The translations under genes and the position numbers were made by a program. Below, in pieces: positions 1 through 5,195 of a stretch of 6,756 nucleotides of DNA; the stretch's first letter is position 1, and every line of letters starts with the position of its first letter. The DNA is taken from assembly GCA_013316395.1 (NCBI GenBank), contig WSMU01000034.1, forward strand, positions 1 through 6,756. The letters are read 5' to 3'. The notes under the pieces are model-generated. The model was not told the origin of the DNA. It did no database searches and saw only the letters and a program-made list of their open reading frames with translations. Source of the stretch: Alphaproteobacteria bacterium (GTDB lineage Bacteria > Pseudomonadota > Alphaproteobacteria > Rs-D84).

Positions 1-25
1 GAAGTTTTTTAAGAAATAAATTCGC

Positions 26-54
26 TTGCCTGAAAATTGTAATTGCACTATGAT
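26..54 (+). promoter_or_regulatory. sigma70-type promoter for the DGR region
   Basis: A -35 box TTGCCT (26-31) and a -10 box TATGAT (49-54) are separated by exactly 17 nt. Transcription would begin near 60-62, giving a leader of about 197 nt before the first start codon at 258. It is the only convincing promoter I see ahead of the three-gene cluster, so it probably drives the surface-protein genes and possibly the whole region through to the terminator at 4112-4139. The boxes are read directly from the sequence; activity is inferred. Confidence 0.6.
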
Positions 55-60
55 TGCACC

Positions 61-257
61 AGCCGCAGCGAGTTGCCGCGGTCAGGCGTCGGAACCTGTA
101 TAAGAAGTGTCCGTGGTGGACAAAAAACATCTCCAACCCTAGGTTGGAGGGCGGTGAATATATCGAATAAACCCGCTATTGCTTCTTATATAGTTTCGAA
201 CCTCCAACCACCTAGTGTATCTAGTGGTTTACTTTTATCGTTATGTTAGGGAAAAGT
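61..257 (+). promoter_or_regulatory. Structured 5' leader with competing helices (attenuator-like)
   Basis: No convincing gene lies here; the stretch reads as an untranslated leader. Visible pairings: a hairpin 131-138/142-149 (8 bp, CTCCAACC with GGTTGGAG, 3-nt loop); an alternative 9-bp pairing of 142-150 with 201-209, where the same CTCCAACC word recurs; a 9-bp long-range pairing of 99-107 (TATAAGAAG) with 182-190; and a small hairpin 108-122. The alternative helix uses bases 206-209, which also form the start of a terminator-like hairpin at 206-229, so the two structures exclude each other. This is how attenuators and riboswitches are built, but I recognise no known riboswitch class. Confidence 0.45.
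206..236 (+). terminator. Terminator-like hairpin in the leader
   Basis: Bases 206-215 pair with 221-229 in a 9-bp stem with one bulged C and a 5-nt loop (TGTAT). The T-rich stretch TTTACTTTT follows. The stem is only moderately stable and the T-run is interrupted, so this would be a weak or conditional terminator. Its left arm overlaps the CTCCAACC copy at 202-209 that can pair upstream, which suggests regulation of read-through into the gene at 258. Confidence 0.35.
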
Positions 258-1217
258 ATGAGAGGCGTAATTTTATTATTGGCACTTACCGTGATACATG
301 GCACCAGCCATGCCGCAACAGTAGTGCGTTTTGGCGCGCGTCTGTGTGAAGCCAACCAACAGTTAAGTAACGGCGAATGCATTGACAGGGCGCAAAATGA
401 ATGCCCAAGCGGCTATTATAAAACAGTTATCGCATCGGCAACGTATTCGTCAATGACACTGACAAATCAGTGCATGAATGCGTACGACAAGCGGATACTG
501 CCGGATGGATTGCATGCGATTTACAGTGGTGTTTTGGTAAAATATGGTGCCACATTATGTGGGGCGGATGAACAATTCGCCGGCGGCGCATGCCAACCGA
601 AACTACCCGGTCGCTGTCCAGAAGGCTCATACAAAACTGTAATCGGTCAAGCGACGTTTTCATCACCATCGGCCGAATTGCAAGAATGTATGAATTCTTA
701 TAATTCATACGATTTGCCGGAATTTTTAACACCGATTTATAACGGTGTTTTGGTCGCATATGGCCCCAAACTGTGCGGTGCAGGTCAATATTTATCAGAC
801 GGCACCTGCATGGCGTTGGAACGCGGCGAATGCCCCGAAAACTTTCACGATATAACAGTAGATGAAGCCACCCTGGCCACACCGGAAAATGCGGCCTGTG
901 CTACGGGTTATACATCTTATTGGCTGAACGCGAACTGCAGCGCGGGCAAAGAGCAAAACAATATGTGTGCAATTCTGTGCACAGATGGGCTTAGCTATAC
1001 CGGTCTGGGGACATGTGCAGCGATATGTCCGCACGGCATGACCGAACTGCGTGCAAGCGACGGCCAGGCATGGCCACTGTATGCGGAAAAGCTGACTACG
1101 CCGGCGTTGAATATAAAGATGCCGGACGGTGTTTGTTATATCAACTTTTTACCAGGGGCGGCACGCGATGTGATGAACATCAAATCTGCCACGGGAACAT
1201 ATCATATAACGGATTAA
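258..1217 (+). CDS. Secreted Cys-rich protein with three tandem ~71-residue repeats
   Basis: The protein has 319 residues, is probably exported, and has unknown function. I chose ATG 258 because AGGGA lies 5 nt upstream and because it starts the hydrophobic segment at once; an in-frame ATG at 243 has no ribosome binding site. Residues 1-19 form a signal peptide ending SHA, with cleavage likely before Ala20. Three modules follow at about residues 23-91, 92-163 and 164-227. Each begins with a VxxxG-x-x-LC pattern and carries four Cys at matching positions (30/41/49/72, 101/112/120/144, 173/184/192/214). The first two share a GxYKTVIxxATxSS core and a CMNxY motif. The C-terminal third has more Cys and a PLYAEKLTTPALNIK segment. 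All cysteines follow the signal peptide, consistent with disulfides in an exported protein. It is the first gene of a three-gene cluster ending in the DGR target, so it may be part of the same envelope structure (inference). It contains no copy of the template repeat. Confidence 0.8.
   Translation: MRGVILLLALTVIHGTSHAATVVRFGARLCEANQQLSNGECIDRAQNECPSGYYKTVIASATYSSMTLTNQCMNAYDKRILPDGLHAIYSGVLVKYGATLCGADEQFAGGACQPKLPGRCPEGSYKTVIGQATFSSPSAELQECMNSYNSYDLPEFLTPIYNGVLVAYGPKLCGAGQYLSDGTCMALERGECPENFHDITVDEATLATPENAACATGYTSYWLNANCSAGKEQNNMCAILCTDGLSYTGLGTCAAICPHGMTELRASDGQAWPLYAEKLTTPALNIKMPDGVCYINFLPGAARDVMNIKSATGTYHITD
324..938 (+). repeat. Three tandem ~71-codon repeats inside the first gene
   Basis: The repeats are recognised at protein level: units at roughly 324-530, 531-746 and 747-938. 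The spacing of the first Cys is 71 and then 72 residues. Units 1 and 2 are the most alike; unit 3 keeps the N-terminal half (AYGPKLCGAG, DGTC, GECP) and diverges afterwards. Nucleotide identity is low enough that this looks like an old duplication, not a recent expansion. Confidence 0.65.
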
Positions 1218-1236
1218 ATGGGAAATGGGGGAACTT

Positions 1237-1722
1237 ATGAAAAAAGCAATATCACTATCCGTATTATTAACCTTGTTTTGTGCCGGCGCATATGCAGCAA
1301 CAACATGTATTCACAGTCGCACAGCAGTCTTTACAATAAAGAAAAGCGAAAACGCCGTTTCTTCGTCATATAACAATGCAGAAAAGACGTTTTCTTTGCG
1401 TTTCGGATATGATTTGGTGCCGAACAACTCGTCCCAGCGGACATTGACAGGCATGTCAACATGTAACGAGATAACAACCAACACAGCAGACAGCGCGGCC
1501 AAGTCGGGCGATGCGAACGTATATCTGCGCGCCAGCAGCGCGGATGTTGGCACGCAATGCTGGTGCAGCTTAACCAGTCCTGTGACATCATGGTGGGTTT
1601 ATTACGGCGCATTTGACGATGAAGATGCATGCGATGCAGGCTGTACCAGTGCATGTGCGGCCGCAATAAAAGACAACACCAGCAACTTTCGCACGAATGG
1701 TGTATATCTGGCAATTTGGTAA
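1237..1722 (+). CDS. Secreted fixed paralogue of the DGR variable protein
   Basis: A 161-residue exported protein of unknown function. ATG 1237 is preferred over the in-frame ATG at 1225 because GGGGGA precedes it by 4 nt and a signal peptide starts there, ending AYA before Ala21. It lines up along its length with the next gene: Cys after the signal peptide, an FxxxF-x-Y region followed by a Cys, a C-W-C motif (residues 108-110), then S-x-WV at 118-121, spaced Cys residues, and an N-x-x-FR motif near the end. Residues 118-161 therefore occupy the place of the VR in the downstream paralogue. At nucleotide level this segment (from 1588) does not match the template repeat, so it is not a current target. 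It lies 19 nt after the preceding gene and 20 nt before the next, with similar G-rich leaders before genes 2 and 3, which indicates one operon. It could be an ancestral or retired target, or an invariant partner. Confidence 0.8.
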   Translation: MKKAISLSVLLTLFCAGAYAATTCIHSRTAVFTIKKSENAVSSSYNNAEKTFSLRFGYDLVPNNSSQRTLTGMSTCNEITTNTADSAAKSGDANVYLRASSADVGTQCWCSLTSPVTSWWVYYGAFDDEDACDAGCTSACAAAIKDNTSNFRTNGVYLAIW

Positions 1723-1742
1723 TAAAAATGGGGGTATGGGAT

Positions 1743-2195
1743 ATGAAAAAGTTAATAATTAGTAGTTTAATTGCGATGTTTTGCGCATCGGCCGGCGCAA
1801 CCACAATGTGTGCGACAGATGATACATTGGCAATTGTTCTGGACCCCGTAATTAGCGGAACTGCCAACTCGTTTAATACGGATTTGTTTGAATGGTCTGC
1901 AACATTCTCGTACGGCACGGTATGGGGAATCGCCACCTGTGTTGACACCAGCGGGGCACTAAATACCGCGGTTGAAGAATTGCGTGATTCAAACGGTGAA
2001 ATTGCCACAGGTGGTGAAAGAACAGGTAGATGTTGTTGGTGTCAATTGTCACATCCCGCAAAGTCGCGTTGGGTGTTCCTGTACGCCAGCTCCTCGGTTG
2101 CCGGGTGCAGGTCGTACTGCGCGAGCAACTGCGGTAACAACGTCCGGTCCAACTCTGCGTTCCGCGCGGGCCTGTTCGGGTCGCTCGGCAATTGA
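1743..2195 (+). CDS. DGR target: secreted variable protein with C-terminal VR
   Basis: A 150-residue exported protein whose C-terminus is diversified by the adjacent retroelement. ATG 1743 follows GGGGG (1730-1734) and opens a signal peptide of 19 residues ending AGA. The in-frame ATG at 1728 would add MGVWD and is less likely. The scaffold covers about residues 20-107 and includes a CCWC motif at 97-100. Residues 108-149 are encoded by the variable repeat and start with SRWVF, carry regularly spaced Cys residues and end in an N-x-AFRAGLFGSLG segment; only Asn150 lies outside VR. Relative to TR the present variant carries Q to L, two N to Y, three N to S and D to G. DGR targets are typically ligand-binding proteins with the variable face at the C-terminus. 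The ligand here is unknown, and I cannot confirm the C-type-lectin fold of well-studied targets; this short Cys-rich version may differ. Confidence 0.88.
   Translation: MKKLIISSLIAMFCASAGATTMCATDDTLAIVLDPVISGTANSFNTDLFEWSATFSYGTVWGIATCVDTSGALNTAVEELRDSNGEIATGGERTGRCCWCQLSHPAKSRWVFLYASSSVAGCRSYCASNCGNNVRSNSAFRAGLFGSLGN
2064..2189 (+). repeat. DGR variable repeat (VR)
   Basis: This 126-nt segment is the near-copy of 2383-2508, offset by 319 nt. The two differ at nine positions (VR coordinates): 2080, 2082, 2115 and 2148 (A to T), 2089, 2104 and 2125 (A to G), 2149 (A to C) and 2105 (T to G). Eight of the nine are adenines in TR, while 104 of 105 non-adenine positions are unchanged. The last 37 nt (2153-2189) contain no adenine and are identical to TR, matching the role of an invariant 3' initiation region (IMH-like) in known DGRs. 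Similarity stops sharply at both ends. Confidence 0.95.
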
Positions 2196-2205
2196 TAAAA
2201 CGGCA

Positions 2206-2239
2206 TGCGGTGATGCCTATGCGATAAGCATAGGCCGCA
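2206..2239 (+). promoter_or_regulatory. Hairpin downstream of VR (candidate retrohoming element)
   Basis: A perfect 8-bp stem, GCCTATGC (2215-2222) with GCATAGGC (2228-2235), closes a 5-nt loop GATAA. A lower 4-bp stem TGCG (2206-2209) with CGCA (2236-2239) extends it around a 5-nt bulge. It begins 25 nt after VR and has no T-run after it, so it is not a terminator. In the Bordetella phage DGR a hairpin or cruciform of similar stem length just after VR promotes retrohoming; this element has the matching place and size. No equivalent follows TR directly. The function is inferred by analogy. Confidence 0.55.
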
Positions 2240-2255
2240 GATGGGTGGGGGTACA

Positions 2256-2334
2256 GGGGGCGGCGGCCCCGCCCCCGTGGTAAACAGCGCCGCAGGCCGA
2301 AATTTTTTGAAAATTCCCGGGCAAATCCGGGAAT
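2256..2334 (+). other. VR-TR spacer with two further stable hairpins
   Basis: The interval between the VR hairpin and TR has no supportable gene. It holds a very GC-rich stem GGGGGCGG (2256-2263) with CCGCCCCC (2269-2276), loop CGGCC, preceded by G-runs at 2243-2245 and 2247-2251, and a second 8-bp hairpin ATTCCCGG (2313-2320) with CCGGGAAT (2327-2334), loop GCAAAT. Neither is followed by a T-run. They may shape the 5' part of the TR RNA or protect its end; this is inference only. Confidence 0.45.
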
Positions 2335-2382
2335 GGGGTGTGTTGCCGCTACGATGACAGTTCATGTCCGTCTTGGCGGATT

Positions 2383-2508
2383 TCGCGTTGGGTGTTCCAG
2401 AACGCCAACTCCTCGGTTGCCGATTGCAGGTCGAACTGCGCGAACAACTGCGGTAACAACGTCCGGAACAACTCTGCGTTCCGCGCGGGCCTGTTCGGGT
2501 CGCTCGGC
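2383..2508 (+). repeat. DGR template repeat (TR)
   Basis: This is the invariant template for VR. Read in the frame of the target gene it has no stop and contains nine AAC codons plus CAG, GAT and AGG, so its 21 adenines fall almost entirely in codons whose randomisation is broad but cannot make a stop. The final 37 nt (2472-2508) lack adenine. Its place between the target gene and the reverse transcriptase gene is standard for DGRs. It would be transcribed as part of a non-coding RNA with the following spacer. Confidence 0.93.
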
Positions 2509-2762
2509 TCCTTGAGGAATGGTAACTTTATAACACAAGGGAATAAAGTTTGGCTAACCTGCAGGACAAAGTGCGAAATGACACTTTTCAGACAATAACG
2601 TCTGTTTATATGCCTTCCTTATCAAAGGCGGGGCGCACATCCCGGCAGAATGCGGCAACGCATTCTCCGAACAAACAACGCAGGAAACATTCGGGCTAGT
2701 AGCTGTTACTTTACCCGGCGAACGTCCGAATGTTTGATTGTCTTTAACAAAAGGAAAAAAAT
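2509..2762 (+). ncRNA. Structured spacer RNA between TR and the accessory gene
   Basis: About 250 nt with no supportable gene but with a run of hairpins: 2524-2530/2544-2550 (7 bp), 2568-2573/2582-2587 (AAAGTG/CACTTT), 2589-2593/2600-2604 (CAGAC/GTCTG), 2647-2654/2659-2666 (AGAATGCG/CGCATTCT closing a GCAA tetraloop of the GNRA type), and a 10-bp inverted repeat 2685-2694/2726-2735 (AAACATTCGG/CCGAATGTTT). In the studied Bordetella DGR the RNA 3' of TR folds and primes cDNA synthesis; this stretch has the right place and length for the same role. The ribosome binding site AAGGA (2751-2755) for the next gene lies at its end. The ends of the RNA cannot be set from sequence. Confidence 0.5.
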
Positions 2763-3089
2763 ATGACAATCGACGATATAAAAAAACTTGATAAAACACA
2801 GTGCCCCAAATTTTCCGTATTTGCACGCGACAAACTGCCCATGCCGGGGGATAAAAAATTTATGAATGACCTGCTGAATCGCGAAATTACCGTTACAGAT
2901 TTTAGAATATCAAGCAGTAAAAAAAGAAATGGGACAGACTGTCTGCAGCTACAATTCATTCTTGATGATAACGTATGCGTCGTTTTTACAGGCAGCAGTG
3001 TTCTAATCGACCAGATTCAGTCTTCGAAAGAAAACATCCCGTTCAGTGCAACAATTGTCAAAATCGATAAATACTATTCCTTTTCATGA
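2763..3089 (+). CDS. Small protein of unknown function coupled to the DGR reverse transcriptase
   Basis: A 108-residue protein with no signal peptide and near-balanced charge (about 16 Lys/Arg and 14 Asp/Glu). AAGGA lies 7 nt before ATG 2763. I cannot assign it to a family. The second half alternates hydrophobic residues (LQLQFILDD, VCVVFTGSS, FSATIVKID) as in beta strands. It is therefore unlike Avd, the helical bundle protein that usually assists DGR reverse transcriptases. Its stop overlaps the reverse transcriptase start (ATGA, 3086-3089), so the two are probably translationally coupled, and it sits between TR and that enzyme. An accessory role, such as binding the TR RNA or the enzyme, is a reasonable guess from context alone. 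No motif shows it directly. Confidence 0.75.
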   Translation: MTIDDIKKLDKTQCPKFSVFARDKLPMPGDKKFMNDLLNREITVTDFRISSSKKRNGTDCLQLQFILDDNVCVVFTGSSVLIDQIQSSKENIPFSATIVKIDKYYSFS

Positions 3090-4112
3090 AAACACATAAG
3101 CATTTGTGGGATGAATTTATATCAGCGGAAAATTTTGAAATTGCCGCAGACCATGCCCTGCGCGGGAAAAAATCCAAAATATCGGCTAAAAATTTTATGC
3201 GACGGCGGCCACGAAAGCTGGCACGGCTACGCGAGTCGTTACAAAACGGGACATATACAACCGGACGGTATCGAATATTTACGGTATACGAGCCTAAAAA
3301 ACGAAATGTTTTTATGCTGCCCCTGTATCCGGACCATATCGTACACCATGCACTGATGAATATTCTGGCACCGATATGGCAAAAACTGTTTATAAAAGAT
3401 TCATACGCATGTATTCCGGGACGCGGTCTGCATACGGCATCACACAGATGTATGCAAATGCTGCGACGCAACAAATATGTGCTGCAGTGCGATATTCGAA
3501 ATATTCTATCCCAGTATCAATCATGAGATTATGATGAAAATACTGCGCCGCAAAATTACCGACAAGCGACTGCTTAAAATACTGGAGAATATCGTACGCT
3601 CGGTCGATACGGAACGCGGCATGCCAATCGGAAATCTTACCAGCCAATGGATGGGAAATCTTTACCTGAATGATTTGGATATGTTCGTAAAGCACAACAT
3701 GCGCGTTCGGGATTATATACGATATTGCGATGATTTCTGTCTGTTTGCAGACGACCGCGAAACACTGCGCGGATGGCGCAATATTTTGCGTGAATATCTG
3801 GGGACAGAGCTGGACCTGGTATTTTCAAAGGCTTTTATTAAACCAACCGATGCAGGAATAAACTTTATCGGATATCGACATTTCAAAGAATATGTCGTTT
3901 TAACCAAGGCCGGGGCCCAAAAGATGAAAAGAAAAATGCGCACACTTATAAAGCATGCCGACATATCCCCGCATACGCGCAGCCAGCTGGCCGCGTTCAG
4001 CGGATGGATGCAATGGGCACGCTGTGACAATCTGCGGCGGAAATTTCGTGCCGATGCACGCCAGACCAAAGACAGTGCCTTTATTCGCTTTTTCAATAAA
4101 TACTTAACCTAA
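3086..4112 (+). CDS. DGR-type reverse transcriptase, frame broken by one base at about 3502
   Basis: It copies TR RNA into mutagenised cDNA that replaces VR. With the frame restored it has 341 residues, normal for DGR enzymes. The first part (3086-3503) carries a YRIFTVYEPKKR segment, an HHALMNILAPIW segment and the motif CDIR with catalytic Asp136. The second part runs in the +1 frame from 3504 (FYPSINHE), then IGNLTSQ (Ser186), the SQ signature that separates DGR enzymes from group II intron and retroviral ones, then the active-site box Y-C-D-D (213-216) and INFIGYR in the thumb-side region. Without correction the first frame stops at 3524-3526 and the product would lack most of the polymerase domain. 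Deleting T3502 turns the junction into CGA AAA TTC TAT (RKFY), the expected family motif. The break may be an assembly error, a recent inactivation or, less likely, recoding. The start overlaps the upstream stop. Confidence 0.9.
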
Positions 4113-4139
4113 AAAAATCCGGCGTTTGCCGGATTTTTT
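4112..4139. terminator. Bidirectional intrinsic terminator
   Basis: The stem TCCGGC (4118-4123) with GCCGGA (4128-4133) closes a GTTT loop and is flanked by six A on the left and six T on the right, giving a 12-bp symmetric hairpin with U-tracts in both directions. It begins at the reverse transcriptase stop codon and lies 22 nt beyond the gap stop, so it can end both converging transcripts. Confidence 0.9.
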
Positions 4140-4160
4140 ATTACTAAATGGACATGGCGA

Positions 4161-5162
4161 TTATTTAATCAGCTTGCCCATTGCAACGGCAGTATCACCC
4201 ATGCGGTTAGAGAAGCCCCATTCGTTATCATACCATGCGGTTACATGAACCAAACGGTCACCCAAAACCTTGGTCTGGGATGCATCAAAGATAGAGCTGT
4301 GCGCATCGCCTGTAAAATCGATAGAGACCAGCGGCTTATCATTATAACCAAATGTACGTGATGCGGCAGCCTTCATTGCGGCATTTACACCCTCAACCGT
4401 GGCATCTTTTTCCAGGTTTACAACCAACTCTACAACTGATACGTCCGGTGTCGGAACGCGGATTGCCATACCGTCCAGCTTGCCCGCCAGTTTCGGCAGT
4501 ACCAGGCCAATCGCCTTGGCCGCGCCGGTGCTGGTTGGAATCATGGACAGTGCCGCCGCGCGTGCACGACGAAAATCCTTGTGGTTTTTATCCAACAACT
4601 GCTGGTCACCGGTATATGCGTGAACAGTTGTCATCCAGCCGGATACAATACCGAAGTTATCGTCCAAAACCTTTGCCACCGGGGCCAGGCAGTTTGTAGT
4701 GCATGATGCGTTTGATACAATTAAATCTGTCGATTTCAGTGTATCCTGATTTACGCCATAAACTATTGTCGCATCCGCACCAGCCGACGGGGCCGATACC
4801 AGAACACGTTTTGCACCCGCTTCTAGGTGAACCTTTGCCTTGTCTGCGGCGGTAAAGATACCGGTGCATTCCATAACAACATCGATATTCATTTCGCCCC
4901 AAGGCAGCTTTGTCGGGTCTTTTTCTGCAATGCATTTAATCTTCTGATTGCCAACGATGATTGTATCACCTTCCAGCTTTACATCCATAGGCAGCTTGCC
5001 ATGAACAGAATCATATTCCAACAGATATGCGTTCTGTTCCGCCGGTGCCAAATCGTTTACCGCAACAAATTCAATATCGTCGCGTCCCGATTCCAGCGCC
5101 GCACGCAAAACCAAGCGACCAATGCGGCCGAAACCGTTAATTGCAACTCTTACTTTTGACAT
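4161..5162 (-). CDS. gap: Glyceraldehyde-3-phosphate dehydrogenase, type I
   Basis: Cytoplasmic glycolytic and gluconeogenic enzyme that oxidises glyceraldehyde 3-phosphate with NAD and phosphate to 1,3-bisphosphoglycerate. At 333 residues it has full family length. The dinucleotide-binding motif NGFGRIGR is at 9-16. The N-D-L triad at 36-38 fits an NAD-preferring enzyme. The active-site signature SNASCTTNCLAP has catalytic Cys154, and the partner His181 lies in TTVHAYTGDQ. The substrate-binding STGAAKAIGLVLP segment and the C-terminal WYDNEWGFSNRM motif are intact. ATG at 5162-5160 is preceded by AAGGA with a 6-nt gap. The gene converges on the reverse transcriptase at a shared terminator and diverges from miaA. 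Nothing suggests damage. The symbol gap (gapA in some genomes) refers to the family. Confidence 0.97.
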   Translation of the reverse strand: MSKVRVAINGFGRIGRLVLRAALESGRDDIEFVAVNDLAPAEQNAYLLEYDSVHGKLPMDVKLEGDTIIVGNQKIKCIAEKDPTKLPWGEMNIDVVMECTGIFTAADKAKVHLEAGAKRVLVSAPSAGADATIVYGVNQDTLKSTDLIVSNASCTTNCLAPVAKVLDDNFGIVSGWMTTVHAYTGDQQLLDKNHKDFRRARAAALSMIPTSTGAAKAIGLVLPKLAGKLDGMAIRVPTPDVSVVELVVNLEKDATVEGVNAAMKAAASRTFGYNDKPLVSIDFTGDAHSSIFDASQTKVLGDRLVHVTAWYDNEWGFSNRMGDTAVAMGKLIK

Positions 5163-5195
5163 AATATTTCCTTTCGTTTTTTATTGGACGAACCT

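Noticed and set aside
1..53. Tail of an upstream gene (open frame from base 3 to the stop at 51-53)
   Set aside because: The fragment of 16 codons has no recognisable features and overlaps a good promoter, so it cannot be supported.
142..212. tRNA-like or tmRNA-like element: 9-bp end helix, TTCGAAC near 195-201 and ACC after the helix
   Set aside because: The bases around TTCGAAC do not form a T-stem (ATAGT against CTCCA), and no anticodon arm is seen, so the likeness is superficial.
43..249. Open frame of 68 codons in the leader
   Set aside because: No ribosome binding site, it starts inside the promoter -10 region, its product has no domain-like features, and it crosses the strong leader helices.
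1331..2008. Long open frame on the minus strand opposite genes 2 and 3
   Set aside because: It is antisense to two well-supported secreted-protein genes, has no ribosome binding site that I can see and no recognisable motif; it is a codon-composition shadow.
2243..2263. G-quadruplex next to VR
   Set aside because: Only three runs of three or more G are present, followed by GG pairs. The same Gs form a much stronger canonical hairpin with the downstream C-run.
2206..2334. Hairpins after the target gene as intrinsic terminators
   Set aside because: None of the three stems is followed by a T-run on either strand.
2338..2598. Open frame running through TR as a protein gene
   Set aside because: TR is the non-coding template of the DGR. 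The open frame follows from its origin as target coding sequence and from its stop-free codons; there is no signal peptide or credible ribosome binding site.
3497..3526. Programmed frameshift in the reverse transcriptase
   Set aside because: No slippery sequence, shifty stop or downstream pseudoknot is apparent, DGR reverse transcriptases are not known for recoding, and one extra base fully explains the break.
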